Of a stretch of DNA of 64,000 bases, positions 51,877 through 61,540 are shown piece by piece. The notes beneath the pieces were generated by a model. The model ran no database searches. It worked only from the letters and a program-made list of their open reading frames with translations, and was not told the DNA's origin. The first letter of the stretch is position 1. Every line of letters begins with the position of its first letter. The position numbers and the translations under genes were made by a program. This DNA comes from GCA-2720975 sp964469565 (GTDB taxonomy: Bacteria; Planctomycetota; UBA1135; GCA-002686595): contig CAYXZD010000003.1 in assembly GCA_964469565.1 (NCBI GenBank), positions 186,001 through 250,000 of the forward strand, written 5' to 3'.

Positions 51877-54573
51877 CTATTCACAAACACGCACTTGCAG
51901 GTTTTCGATACTCGTGACGGATCCTTCGTGATTCTGCACGATTGCAATATGCCCTGAACCGTGCTCGCGCTCGGTATCCAAGTAGTCTGTGACCGCAATA
52001 CCATTGACCCACACACGCACGCGCGTGCCCGCTGTCTCCTCGCGCACAGAGATGAAGTAGTCAAACCAGGTGTTGGCTGGAATGAGCTGAGCCTCGACGG
52101 GGCTCACGCCCACCAAGCTGCCGGTCTTCTCTTGACCGGGGAAGGTACTGTTGATTTCAGCTTCATAGCCCACCACTCCCTCGGGGGTCTGGGTGGCGCG
52201 TAAGATCAGCCCGGAATTACCACCATCTGAAATCTTGATGCGTCCGCGTAGGTCGAAGTTACTGTAATCGCTACGTGTACTCAGCAGATGTCCCCGACGG
52301 CCTCCGCTAATGAGAGTCACATCGTCAAGGTCCCATTGGGCTTCACCCCTCAACACCCACTCGTCAAACTCTTCATCTGGGAACACGGGGTTCCATGCGG
52401 CACCGGCATTACATGCTAGGGCCTCCCCTCGGCCGGAATGGCTCGGCTTGACACGAATGTCGCGGATGGCGACGGGGCCGAGATCGCCCAAAATCATCAA
52501 CGGCCCTAAGGCTGCCTCTTGGGTGAATTGTGAACGGACGGAGGGCTCAGGAAGATCGATGTCCTTGAGGATAGTACGACCGTCCATGATGACCCGCTCG
52601 ATGCGCGCATCTTGGACCTTGCCGTTCTTGCCAAAGCGAGGAGCCCGAAAGCGCACATCCAGTTCATGCCATTCACCAGCGGTTCGGTATGCATTGAAGC
52701 TGGGGACGGCTCCGGAAAACTTCGGGCTCTTGGCTATGCTGCCGCACAACGCCAAACCAGTATCCACTCCATGCTCTACATCGATCAGTTGCAGTTCATA
52801 TCGCCCCATGAGCAGCAGACCTGAGCGCCCATTCTTCGGGAGCATGAACCCCAAATGGACCTCGCAATCTCCGAATTGATTCTTAGAGCTGTAGCTGCTC
52901 GAGTTGGGCCCCACATTGACGAGGGCCGAATTACCCTCCCGAATGGCGAATCGGGTGGGATCATCACGGTCGATGTCCGCCCCGACTAACCCCCAACCCT
53001 CGTAGTCAAAGCGATCCATGGGATTCCCCCACGAAAGCATGAGCCAGCCCTCCTGACCGCTCTCTTTGCTGGGTGGCGGCGGGACGATTTTTGAAACGTG
53101 CTCGCGGGTAAGCGGCCCTTCTGGCAATTGGTTGATCGTATAGGCGAATTCGGGATGCAGGAGGGCCGTGCCCGAATCGTTCACGAGGCCATGGAGCTTG
53201 ACCCTAGCCACCATGGCAGGGGTCAATGCCTCGGCATGCACGATTACGTGCATGCGATCCTCCGACACTTCGACAGCTGTCACTGTGACATCCGTATGGT
53301 TCTGAGGGTCAGACCCGTATTCCCACCAGTAGTTGTAGTCGTACTGATAGACCGATGCCGATTCAGCGTTGAGTTCAAGCCCCTCCGCGAGGGGTTGAGT
53401 GAGCTTCAGTGAGAAGCCGCTCTGCAGTAACTGGATCGAGGCGAGTTCGAAGGGTGTGCGCCCAGTCCAGCGCACACGTGCAAGGCCATCGGCTGGAGGG
53501 CGTCCTCCCCATCCCCGATTGGTCATGCCGCAAAACAACGTTCCCTGTGGGCTAAACAACACCCGTGCCACAGACCCAATCCCTTGGCGGAACGGCTGCA
53601 CCCAGCCTTGGTACTCGCCCTGGACCTTTTCCATGTTGCTGCGCAGCACCATTCCATTGGTGAGTTCGGCCACAAACAAGTCGTTGCCAAAGGGCCCGAA
53701 TCTTCCGTTCGTGGAATCGTGCACGAGATTCCCCGTGGAGCGCGACCAATCGTATGGAATCCAAACGGCGGCAGGCCTGCGATTTGCCGCCGCGGCTGGG
53801 GGCACTTCGTCACTTGCGAGGGTGCCGGAATCTCGATAAGCGGAAGTCCACTCCAAGGAGGCAGGGTGACCGTAAAAGCCCCCCTCGACTAGGTGGTAGA
53901 TGGGGCTGGATGCACACCAGTCCCCTTGATTGTCGGTTACAAACACCTCTCCAAGTGCGTTTTGGCCGACTCCGCAGGGTGAACGGAATCCGTGTGCCCA
54001 AGGCGTTGCCTCACCCTCGGGCGAGATGCGCAGGGCCCAGCCCCGGTAAGGCACGGGTGACTTGCCATGCCACCATTTTGGGCTGAAGAACGAGACATTG
54101 AGCGTCACGAAAAAGTTGCCTGCCTCGTCGCGCGGAAGGCCGAAGGCAAATTCGTGGTAGTTGCCTGATAGCCCCCAGCTGTTACAGATCGTCTGTACTT
54201 GGTCGCAGTATCCATCAGCATCGGTGTCCCTGAGGCGCGAGAGCTCTCCGCGTTGGACAACGTGAATGTCCCCATCAACGATGGCCAATCCCATTCCCTC
54301 GCGCAATCCTTCGGTGAAGAGGCGCCAGCGTGCGGCGGATACGTCCTCAACTTCGGGATTCTCTAGAATCCAGACTTGCCCGCGACGTGTGGAGAGGGCG
54401 AGTTCGCCCGAAGGCAGCAGGCCCATGGCTCCGACTTCGAGCCGCGCACCGTCCGGTGCGGGGAAGTGTTCAATCGTGTAGTACTCATTCTCGGCAGGCA
54501 CCTGGGGGGCATCCCCAATGAGGATGTTTGGGCGTAGGGTGGCGAGGCCCAATAGGATCGTCGTGAGAATCAT
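51877..54573 (-). CDS. Beta-propeller protein with two DUF1080-like domains
   Basis: An 898-residue exported protein (signal MILTTILLGLATLRPNIL). Residues about 30-380 are a propeller of the PQQ/sorbosone-dehydrogenase-like type (GAMGLLPSGELALSTRRGQVWILENP, REGMGLAIVDGDIHVVQRGELSRLRDTDADGYCD). A bridging region precedes two DUF1080-like domains (about 510-720 and 735-895): FDYEGWGLVGADIDRDD opens the first and FDEWVLRGEAQWDLDDVTLISGG the second. Its ATG overlaps the stop of the cytochrome gene (ATGA), so the two are co-translated. It should bind or oxidise carbohydrate in the periplasm, by inference. Confidence 0.82.
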   Translation of the reverse strand: MILTTILLGLATLRPNILIGDAPQVPAENEYYTIEHFPAPDGARLEVGAMGLLPSGELALSTRRGQVWILENPEVEDVSAARWRLFTEGLREGMGLAIVDGDIHVVQRGELSRLRDTDADGYCDQVQTICNSWGLSGNYHEFAFGLPRDEAGNFFVTLNVSFFSPKWWHGKSPVPYRGWALRISPEGEATPWAHGFRSPCGVGQNALGEVFVTDNQGDWCASSPIYHLVEGGFYGHPASLEWTSAYRDSGTLASDEVPPAAAANRRPAAVWIPYDWSRSTGNLVHDSTNGRFGPFGNDLFVAELTNGMVLRSNMEKVQGEYQGWVQPFRQGIGSVARVLFSPQGTLFCGMTNRGWGGRPPADGLARVRWTGRTPFELASIQLLQSGFSLKLTQPLAEGLELNAESASVYQYDYNYWWEYGSDPQNHTDVTVTAVEVSEDRMHVIVHAEALTPAMVARVKLHGLVNDSGTALLHPEFAYTINQLPEGPLTREHVSKIVPPPPSKESGQEGWLMLSWGNPMDRFDYEGWGLVGADIDRDDPTRFAIREGNSALVNVGPNSSSYSSKNQFGDCEVHLGFMLPKNGRSGLLLMGRYELQLIDVEHGVDTGLALCGSIAKSPKFSGAVPSFNAYRTAGEWHELDVRFRAPRFGKNGKVQDARIERVIMDGRTILKDIDLPEPSVRSQFTQEAALGPLMILGDLGPVAIRDIRVKPSHSGRGEALACNAGAAWNPVFPDEEFDEWVLRGEAQWDLDDVTLISGGRRGHLLSTRSDYSNFDLRGRIKISDGGNSGLILRATQTPEGVVGYEAEINSTFPGQEKTGSLVGVSPVEAQLIPANTWFDYFISVREETAGTRVRVWVNGIAVTDYLDTEREHGSGHIAIVQNHEGSVTSIENLQVRVCE

Positions 54574-55745
54574 TGGATCTCCTTTCGCAGTCGATCGAGA
54601 TCTTCGGCACTGGCTTCGAGTGTGGACAGGCGGCCGAGGATCAGTTGCACGCTCTTGTGGGGGGAAAGTGCCAGCCTCAGCGTGGCCCCCCTGTATTCGA
54701 GGGCTGCAGGTCCATGCACAAAACTAATGTGCTGGAGTCCGTCTGCATCCGGACGATTGGCGATGCGGCAGACCTCGGGGCCGCTATCGAATTGCATGAC
54801 GGCGGTGGGGCTACCGCAATCTTGCACGAGCCACGAGGTGTCAAACTTGAGCTCGCAGTCTTGGGCGCCAGCGGTAATCTGCAATCGGCGCAGGAAGCCC
54901 GCCCCGAGGGGCGTGGCCAGGGCCTCGGGCTGTTCATGGACGGTTGCCAGAATCGTTCCGTCGCTGTCCTTGAGTGCATACTCCAAACCCGCCCTAGATC
55001 CCAATGACCAGGTCTGCAGCAACTGGGCCTGCAGAGGCTCGGCCCGCTGTCCTAGGCGTGAGTTCTGAATCCAAGTAAAGGCTGCAGCTGGCCGCCCTTC
55101 CGCGCAGACCAGCGTGGGTTTCCCGAGGGGCAGTAGGGGCGCACCGCCCCGCTCATTCCAGTCGCGTCGTTGCACAAAACCGCCTTGGCGCACCGCCAGC
55201 AAGCGCACGTCGTCAGCCCGATACTCGAAACTCGTTCCGCTGGTCAGTCCCAACAAGAGCCCGCGCGGGTAGATGGGCCCTCCTTTCACGATGGCAGGCA
55301 AGTACCCGCGAGCGACGAGGGCCTTGTCGGTGACGGACCACACGGTTTCGGCCTCGTCGGCTTCCCTGCGTTCGGGTCCAAGGGCGATCACATAGTCGGC
55401 GAGGGCATCGAGCTCTTCGGGGCTCACGGCGCCCAGGTGGGCGGGCATGGGAGTGCCTGGGATGCCAAAGGTGATTGTGCGGACGATGGCTGCCCGTGTA
55501 TTGCCGTAGGAAAAGCCTCCTTGCTGAAAGGAGCGCGCCGGCCTGGGCAGGTCAGCCGTGCCGTCACCCGCTCCTTCGGGGCCATGGCAGCGGGCGCACA
55601 ACTCAAGGTATTGGGCGCGAGCATCGGGCGCTGGGGCCTTGCCGGATTCTTGGGCCCATGCCGTGGCGCTGAGTTGAGCTGCACCGAGTTGAGCGGCGAT
55701 GAGGAGGGGTAAGAGGCGTTTCAGTGAATCTGGCGGTGGAATCAT
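54570..55745 (-). CDS. Secreted c-type cytochrome with beta-domain
   Basis: A 391-residue exported protein (signal about 1-31, ending TAWAQ). Residues about 40-135 are a monohaem cytochrome c, with CARCHGPEGAGDG at residues 50-62 and a Met ligand region GIPGTPMPAHLGAVSPEELDAL. The remaining about 250 residues are beta-rich and not recognised. It is transcribed ahead of the propeller-DUF1080 gene and overlaps it (ATGA), so it is probably the electron acceptor for that protein. The ATG complementing 55743-55745 is used because it gives a normal signal. Confidence 0.87.
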   Translation of the reverse strand: MIPPPDSLKRLLPLLIAAQLGAAQLSATAWAQESGKAPAPDARAQYLELCARCHGPEGAGDGTADLPRPARSFQQGGFSYGNTRAAIVRTITFGIPGTPMPAHLGAVSPEELDALADYVIALGPERREADEAETVWSVTDKALVARGYLPAIVKGGPIYPRGLLLGLTSGTSFEYRADDVRLLAVRQGGFVQRRDWNERGGAPLLPLGKPTLVCAEGRPAAAFTWIQNSRLGQRAEPLQAQLLQTWSLGSRAGLEYALKDSDGTILATVHEQPEALATPLGAGFLRRLQITAGAQDCELKFDTSWLVQDCGSPTAVMQFDSGPEVCRIANRPDADGLQHISFVHGPAALEYRGATLRLALSPHKSVQLILGRLSTLEASAEDLDRLRKEIQ

Positions 55746-55857
55746 AGCTGAGCAGCTTACACGGACTTGGGTCTGGAAGGCCACCTAGGCGTTTCAACGA
55801 AGGACATACGCTTAGTTGACCAACCCAAGATCCTGCAGGTTATTGTGGCGCATCCCC

Positions 55858-57570
55858 ATGATGAACCTAACCACTCTCAAGATGGGACTGCCCTACTTGG
55901 CCGTCCTCGTTGTTCTGAACGATGCTCCGAAGCTATTCGCTCAAAGCCGTCCGACCCGAGCGCCAAATGCCTCGGGTGGTGAACTCGACCCGCGCCAGGC
56001 AGCGTTTGATGTGAAGCACTATAGGCTGGAACTTGAGGTGCAGCCGGAGGTCAAACGCATCCAGGGAGCCCTGACCATGACGGCGGTCATGGTCGAGGAC
56101 ATCGATCGCATCATGTTGCACCTTGAGGATGGCCTCGACGTTTCAGGCGTATTCAGAGTCGGAGAATCGGGTGCGACTCGATCGAGGCTCGCCCACAATC
56201 ACGAAGCTGGACAGATCGAAATCATGACGGGTCGGATGAACCCTGGGCAAACCTTGGCGGTGCGTGTGGAGTACGGGGGTGAGCCGCGCGAAGCAGCCCG
56301 TCCACCTTGGGATGGTGGTTTGACTTGGTCCCGTACTCAATCGGGTGAGCATTGGATCGCCACCACCTGTCAGGGCGAGGGTGCTGATGTTTGGTGGCCT
56401 TGCAAGGACCATCCTTCAGATGAGCCAGACTCCATGGACCTTTCGATAACCGTTCCCACTCCGCTCGTTGTGGCTAGCAATGGGGCACTACAAGCCGTTC
56501 GTGACCTGCCCGGCGACAAGCGTTCCTATGACTGGCACGTTTCCACCCCAATCAATAACTACGGAGTAGCTTTGAACATTGCCCCTTACGAGACCATCAC
56601 GACCCGCTACCAGGGTGTGGAGGGGGACCCTTTTGAGTTCACCTATTGGGTGCTACCCGAAAACAAAGCGAAGGGCATCAAGCTGTTTGAGGAGTTCAAG
56701 CGCCAAATGGCCTTCTTTGAAGACGTTTGCGGTCCCTATCCTTTCCGCGGGGACAAATACGGAGTGGCTGAGACCCCCCACCTAGGCATGGAGCACCAGA
56801 GCATCATTGCCTATGGCAATGGCTATCGCGGCGACATCGTCACCGGGTATGACTATGACTGGTTGCACCATCACGAACTCTCCCATGAATGGTGGGCTAA
56901 TCTAGTCACGGCGCGCGACTGGAGTGATTTTTGGATCCACGAGGGAATCGGGACCTATTTGCAGGCTGTCTACCTAGAGCGGCGGTTCGGTCCAGAGGCC
57001 TACAGCAAGAAGATGGCGGCGGACCTCAAGCGCGTGGTCAATCGTGGCACGGTCGCTCCGAGGGGGGTTCGCACAACCCAGGACATGTACTTCAAGAGTC
57101 GGCGCGCTGATTCGCCGGACATCGATGTGTACATGAAGGGGTCGTGGATTTGTCACAGCCTGCGTTGGCTGGTGGGGGACGAGACGTTTTTCACAATCTT
57201 GCGTCGTTGGGCTTATCCCGACCCCGCCCTAGAGAAAACGAGGGACGGTTCGGCTTGTCGGTTTGCAACGACTGATGAGCTGCTTGCCATTGCAGAGGAG
57301 ATCTCTGGGCGCGACCTTGACTGGTTTTTTGAGCTGTACTTGCGACAGAATGAACTCCCTGAGCTGGAGGTTGCCGTGACGGGCTCGAGGTGTACCCTGC
57401 GTTGGAACACACCCAATCGCATGGAATTCCCCATGCCGGTGGAGGTGCGGCTTGGGGATGATTTGCGCCGGGTTGAGTTCAAGGACGGTGAGGCCACCCT
57501 TGTGCTTCCCAAGGGTGTTCTGCCCGAGGTGGACCCCGATGCCCGGGTGCTCATGAAGCGCCCGAAATAG
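55858..57570 (+). CDS. M1-family metallopeptidase
   Basis: A 570-residue exported protease (signal about 1-29, ending LFAQS). The active site is HHHELSHEWWANL: HExxH at 339-343, with the third ligand Glu362 in HEGIGTYL, giving the HExxH-18-E spacing of M1. Substrate-binding GMEHQS replaces the classic GAMEN, a variant I have seen in other bacterial M1 proteins. N-terminal beta domain about 45-235. The chain ends soon after the catalytic domain, so it is a short M1 without the large helical C-terminal domain. ATG at 55858 is taken as the start, ATG at 55861 is equivalent. Confidence 0.9.
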   Translation: MMNLTTLKMGLPYLAVLVVLNDAPKLFAQSRPTRAPNASGGELDPRQAAFDVKHYRLELEVQPEVKRIQGALTMTAVMVEDIDRIMLHLEDGLDVSGVFRVGESGATRSRLAHNHEAGQIEIMTGRMNPGQTLAVRVEYGGEPREAARPPWDGGLTWSRTQSGEHWIATTCQGEGADVWWPCKDHPSDEPDSMDLSITVPTPLVVASNGALQAVRDLPGDKRSYDWHVSTPINNYGVALNIAPYETITTRYQGVEGDPFEFTYWVLPENKAKGIKLFEEFKRQMAFFEDVCGPYPFRGDKYGVAETPHLGMEHQSIIAYGNGYRGDIVTGYDYDWLHHHELSHEWWANLVTARDWSDFWIHEGIGTYLQAVYLERRFGPEAYSKKMAADLKRVVNRGTVAPRGVRTTQDMYFKSRRADSPDIDVYMKGSWICHSLRWLVGDETFFTILRRWAYPDPALEKTRDGSACRFATTDELLAIAEEISGRDLDWFFELYLRQNELPELEVAVTGSRCTLRWNTPNRMEFPMPVEVRLGDDLRRVEFKDGEATLVLPKGVLPEVDPDARVLMKRPK

Positions 57571-57586
57571 GCCTGCGGCGGGAAAC

Positions 57587-58576
57587 CTAAGGATAGAATT
57601 CGGCCACTTGCCGGGCGAGCTCTTCGGCTGCGTCAAGGATGCGATGGGATGCCGAACTGAAAAGCTCCGCGGGAAGCACGGCAATGCGCTTGGCCTGGAT
57701 GGCGGCCAGCCCAGCGAGGGCCGGTTCGTGAAGCAGAAAGGCAGCTCCTGGAGAGACGTCATCGCGGCCTGTGGCGGTCACGAAGACATCAGGGCTGAGG
57801 GCTAGGATTCGCTCGAGGCTCAGGCTTCCGTGACCCTTTTCTCGAACGGCATTCCTCATTCCTGCGAGCCGGATCACAAGGTCCATGCTTGTGCCGGTAC
57901 CCGAAGTGTGTCCCCCTGCGCCAAAATTGGAGTAGGTCACGAGTTGATGGTCCTTGAGGTCCGACCTCGCCAACTTCGCCTTGCGCAGGCGCAAGCTTTC
58001 CACGAGGGCCTGTGCTTGGCCTTCAACAGCGAGGATCTCTCCCGTGAGGCGGATCCCTTCTTCGATGTGCTCCCAGGTGTCCGCCTCGGGCAGGATGACG
58101 ACTGGGATATTCACAGAGTGTGCCACCCAGAGTGCTTCTTTGTTGGACCAGGCTGCCGCAAGAATGAGGTCGGGTTTGTGGGCGAGGATGGCCTCACCCT
58201 CAAGAATCTCGAGGATCGGGTGTTCGCTGAATGGGCCTTGGCCTTGGCCAACGGTGGACCAAGAAAAAGCGGCTCGCGGTACGGCGACAACGCGCGGTGC
58301 GAGGTCGAGGTCGGCCAGTAAGTCCACCGCAGCGGAGGTGACGGGCAGGATGCGTTCTGCCCACTCGGGCACTTCTAGGGTGCTACCGTCATTGAGGGCG
58401 ATTGTGCGATGTGGGACCTCCCGATCCCCAGGGATGGGCCGGTTCTCTGCGCCGCAGGAATTGAGCCCAAGGACCGCTAGTGAGGCTCCCAGCCACGCCA
58501 CCGTAGGGGAAGCTCTCCTGTGGAGGTGGCTGCACGGCCGGGAGAGGTGGCGGCAAGCGGACAAAACCGAGACCAT
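57587..58576 (-). CDS. ABC-transporter substrate-binding lipoprotein (BtuF/FecB type)
   Basis: A 329-residue lipoprotein (lipobox VLGLNSCGAE, Cys about residue 41). It has the two-lobe cluster A-II/III layout, with RILPVTSAAVDLLADLDLAPRVVAVP (lobe 1), HKPDLILAAAWSNKEAL and VVILPEADTWEHIEEGIRLTGEIL in the helical backbone, and GRDDVSPGAAFLLHEPALAGLAAIQAKRIAVLP in lobe 2. It is divergent from a matching permease and ATPase. The system imports cobalamin, haem or an iron chelate; the sequence does not decide which. Confidence 0.85.
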   Translation of the reverse strand: MVSVLSACRHLSRPCSHLHRRASPTVAWLGASLAVLGLNSCGAENRPIPGDREVPHRTIALNDGSTLEVPEWAERILPVTSAAVDLLADLDLAPRVVAVPRAAFSWSTVGQGQGPFSEHPILEILEGEAILAHKPDLILAAAWSNKEALWVAHSVNIPVVILPEADTWEHIEEGIRLTGEILAVEGQAQALVESLRLRKAKLARSDLKDHQLVTYSNFGAGGHTSGTGTSMDLVIRLAGMRNAVREKGHGSLSLERILALSPDVFVTATGRDDVSPGAAFLLHEPALAGLAAIQAKRIAVLPAELFSSASHRILDAAEELARQVAEFYP

Positions 58577-58648
58577 ACCGGTAGGTTAGCAACTCCGACC
58601 TACAGCGCTGCCTGTGACTGCAGAATCCTCACTCAGACCTGCTACTCT

Positions 58649-59752
58649 ATGCTCATGAGCCAGCGCACCCGAGGTCCCCGAGCTGCCCTGTTGGCAGGGT
58701 TGAGCCTCAGTGTGTTGCTTGCGGGAGCCGTGATCGCATCGTGCCTAAAGGGTTCGACGACCACGTTTGAGCTCTCCGAGTTGAGAACTGGGCTAGCTGC
58801 GCTCTTGGGTGGATCGGCTCCCCTAGAAGGGTATCGGCAGCTGGTGTTGGAACTCCTCACAGCGAAAACCTTGGTCGCGTGCGGAGTCGGCGCCGCTCTG
58901 GCCAGTTCTGGAGCGTTGCTCCAGGGCGTTTTTCGCAATGGTTTAGCCTCTCCATCCATTCTAGGTATCACTGCAGGTGCAGGCTTGGGTGCCACGCTTG
59001 GAATCATGTTTGTCGGAGGCTACGGAGCGGACATGGGAGCGGGGGCCGATATGCTCGACCAAGCCGCCAAGTTTTCGCCCTTGCTCGTGACTTGCTCGGG
59101 GTTCGTGGGTGCGTTCGGTGTTGCCTTCTTAGTTGCCGCCATCGGTGGTGGAGGAGGGCAGGTGAGCGTGCCGACCCTCTTGTTGGTGGGCATCGCGGTC
59201 AATGCGTGTATTGCCGGCATCCTGGCGGCAACCCAGGCCTGGTTGGTTGAAAACGACTGGCAAACTGCCGAAGCCGTCTACCACTGGAGCTTTGGCAGCC
59301 TGAAAGACAAGAGCTGGACTCAGGTGGGCATCGTCTGGGCAGGCGTGGCAGTGGCGGCGCTCACCCTGCCTTTTGTGGCCCGTGAGTTGGACCTGTTTGG
59401 TGGGGGAGAGGAGAACGCGGAATCACTCGGCGTGAACACTCTGCGTATCAAGGTGCTCGTGCTCGTGGCCGCTTCATTTGCTGCTTCGGCCGCCGTTGCT
59501 GTGGCAGGGCAGATTGCTTTTGTGGGGCTTGTCGTGCCTCACTTGATTCGTCTGGCAGGTTTCCGCTCATACCGGGCACTCTTGCCGCTCTCCTTGGTGG
59601 GCGGAGCCCTTTTTCTTCTAGGCGCCGACGTGGCCCAGCGGTATCTCTTGGAGCGGGAACTGTTTAAGCCAGGCGTATTGATGTCGATGGTGGGAGGGCC
59701 GTTTTTCCTGCTGCTCTTGCTGCGAGCGCGGTCGGGGGTGCGCACGTGGTAG
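58649..59752 (+). CDS. FecCD/BtuC-type ABC permease
   Basis: A 367-residue permease with about ten hydrophobic segments. The FecCD signatures GALLQGVFRNGLASPSILGITAGAGLGATLGIMF (about 86-119) and a C-terminal GQIAFVGLVVPHLIRLAGFRSYRALLPLSLVGGALFLLGADVAQR (about 283-327) are present. ATG at 58649 is chosen for the expected N-terminus; ATG at 58655 is an alternative. It overlaps the ATPase gene, whose GTG begins before this stop. Together with the divergent binding protein it forms a full importer. Confidence 0.9.
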   Translation: MLMSQRTRGPRAALLAGLSLSVLLAGAVIASCLKGSTTTFELSELRTGLAALLGGSAPLEGYRQLVLELLTAKTLVACGVGAALASSGALLQGVFRNGLASPSILGITAGAGLGATLGIMFVGGYGADMGAGADMLDQAAKFSPLLVTCSGFVGAFGVAFLVAAIGGGGGQVSVPTLLLVGIAVNACIAGILAATQAWLVENDWQTAEAVYHWSFGSLKDKSWTQVGIVWAGVAVAALTLPFVARELDLFGGGEENAESLGVNTLRIKVLVLVAASFAASAAVAVAGQIAFVGLVVPHLIRLAGFRSYRALLPLSLVGGALFLLGADVAQRYLLERELFKPGVLMSMVGGPFFLLLLLRARSGVRTW

Positions 59753-60561
59753 TGCTACTTGAGGGCCGTGGCTTGAGCCACACCTACCCCGGCCCCGTAT
59801 GTGCGCTTACGAGTGTCGACCTTTCGATCAATTGCGGGGAGCTCGTTTGTGTGCTTGGCCCCAATGGTTCGGGTAAGAGCACATTGCTCAAGACCCTTGC
59901 ACAACTAGTCACTGCAACGGGTGGCAGCACGGCTTGGCAGGGCCAGCCTATGGGGGAATTGACATCAAGGGAACGCGCAAGGCGTGTGGCCTTTGTGCCG
60001 CAATCATTGACGACCCTGCCCGAGGTGACCGTGCGTGATTTCGTGGCCCAGGGCCGTTACTCACACCAAGGGGCGTTTTCCCGACCCACGACGGCAGACC
60101 GGGAGGCCGTCGAACGAGCCCTAGCTCAGTCAGATCTGTCGGAGCTTGCCGGGCGCCCCCTACCGGAACTCTCTGGGGGGCAGCGCCAGCGCAGTCTCGT
60201 GGCTCGTGCTTTAGCACAAGAGTCCAAGCTGCTGCTCATCGATGAGCCCACCAATGCCCTCGACCCAGAACACCAGATTGCCGTGTTTGAGTTGATTGAG
60301 AGCCTCATACGCCAGGAACGGGCCGTAATCGTTGTCACCCATGACCTCAATCTGGCCAGTCAATACGCTACGCGCATTGTGCTTTTGAATGGTGGCCGCA
60401 AGGTGGCCGACGGGAGTGTGGGCGAAGTACTCCAGCGGTCGATACTCGAACCCGTTTATGGCCCAGGCCTAATGTACTCAACCTGGACCTGCGAGGAGTC
60501 GGAGGGCGAGGGGCCAGCCGAGGACAAACGCCCCCTTATCCTGCCCAAGCGGCGATCCTAG
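59746..60561 (+). CDS. ABC ATPase of BtuCD/FecCDE-type importer
   Basis: A 271-residue ATPase. Walker A GPNGSGKST, Q-loop region FVPQSL, signature ELSGGQRQRSLVARALAQ, Walker B LLLIDEPTNALDPEHQ and the H-loop VTHDLN are intact. It starts with GTG at 59746 (GTG at 59752 is an alternative), inside the permease gene. A C-terminal extension of about 40 residues after the ABC core is usual for this group. It is followed by the convergent sigma-factor gene; a GTGATCCC/GGGGTCAC stem (60568-60598) lies between but has no T-run. Confidence 0.92.
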   Translation: MVVLLEGRGLSHTYPGPVCALTSVDLSINCGELVCVLGPNGSGKSTLLKTLAQLVTATGGSTAWQGQPMGELTSRERARRVAFVPQSLTTLPEVTVRDFVAQGRYSHQGAFSRPTTADREAVERALAQSDLSELAGRPLPELSGGQRQRSLVARALAQESKLLLIDEPTNALDPEHQIAVFELIESLIRQERAVIVVTHDLNLASQYATRIVLLNGGRKVADGSVGEVLQRSILEPVYGPGLMYSTWTCEESEGEGPAEDKRPLILPKRRS

Positions 60562-60613
60562 GGCCCTGTGATCCCGCGCGTCGCTCCTCGGGGGTCACCT
60601 CGGACGACGCTGG

Positions 60614-61516
60614 TTACATCAAGAGGGTGGAGTGTTTTTGCCCAAGCAAGCTCTTGAGGCGCGCCATCACATTGGAGTGAATCTGACAAACGCGGCTTTC
60701 AGTGAGGCCGAGCATCTCACCGATCTCCCGCATGGTCTGACCCGCCTGGTAGTACTGTTCGACGATGAAGCGCTCTTTATCCGTCAATGAGCGTGTGATG
60801 TAGGCCATTACGTCCGAGCGATTGAGATCGCCAATCGGGTCGGCGGCTTTCTTGTCCGCAAGTACGTCGGTTTTCTCGACCGAGTTCTCATCGTCATTGT
60901 CATCCCACTTGTCCGACAACGAGTACATGGCCTTGGCTTTGGCACCCTCAAGCTCCTTGGAGAGCTCGTTGTAGTCCATCTCCAGATAGTTCGCGAGTTC
61001 GGCGTGGGTGGGTTCCCGGCCGTATTCACTCGTCAGGGCCTGCAGGGCTTTATCGATCTTGCCTGCTTTGAGTCGAACTAGGCGGGGCACCCAATCCTGG
61101 GACCGCAGTTGGTCGAGAATGGAACCACGGATGCGGGTGGTGCAGTAGGTCTTGAACTTGATCCCGCGCGATAGGTCGTATCCACGGATGGCGTCCATGA
61201 GTCCGAACAGTCCAGCGCTCACCAAGTCGTCCAGCTCGATCGAGCGCGGGAGTGTTTGCAAGAGCCGGTCAGCGATGTACTTGACCAGCGGATAGTGCCG
61301 TTCCATGAGCACATTGCGCAGGGCCTCTACCTTGGCCGTGTCCTTGCGGCCCGCTGCTTTGGAATACAGCACCCAAAGATTCTCTGTGGTCTGTTCCTCG
61401 GGAGGCAGATTAGGATCGAGCTTGGTTGGCTTGTTCTTGCCACCGATTGGCTTGGCCTTGGAGGTGCGCGCCTTGGCTGCGGGTGCCTTGGGTGGGGTCG
61501 GCTTCTTGGGGCTCAT
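60614..61516 (-). CDS. FliA/WhiG-type sigma factor
   Basis: A 300-residue sigma-70 family protein. A basic Lys/Pro/Ala-rich N-terminal tail (about 1-35) precedes region 2 (LVKYIADRLLQTLPRSIELDDLVSAGLFGLMDAIRGYDLSRGIKFKTYCTTRIRGSILDQLRSQDWVPR, about 75-140), region 3 (about 145-180) and region 4 with helix-turn-helix MREIGEMLGLTESRVCQIHSNVMARLKSLL near the end. SQDWVPR is typical of FliA/WhiG sigma factors. An acidic insert with Asp/Asn (KWDDNDDENS) lies between. The tail of 13 residues is short. Likely controls motility or differentiation genes; none is in this window. It is 24 bp behind apt. Confidence 0.9.
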   Translation of the reverse strand: MSPKKPTPPKAPAAKARTSKAKPIGGKNKPTKLDPNLPPEEQTTENLWVLYSKAAGRKDTAKVEALRNVLMERHYPLVKYIADRLLQTLPRSIELDDLVSAGLFGLMDAIRGYDLSRGIKFKTYCTTRIRGSILDQLRSQDWVPRLVRLKAGKIDKALQALTSEYGREPTHAELANYLEMDYNELSKELEGAKAKAMYSLSDKWDDNDDENSVEKTDVLADKKAADPIGDLNRSDVMAYITRSLTDKERFIVEQYYQAGQTMREIGEMLGLTESRVCQIHSNVMARLKSLLGQKHSTLLM

Positions 61517-61540
61517 GCTCTTAGTTGCGGTAATGAGGAT

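Noticed and set aside
60568..60598. GTGATCCC/GGGGTCAC stem as terminator of the importer operon
   Set aside because: There is no T-run and the loop is long, so it is only a weak candidate.
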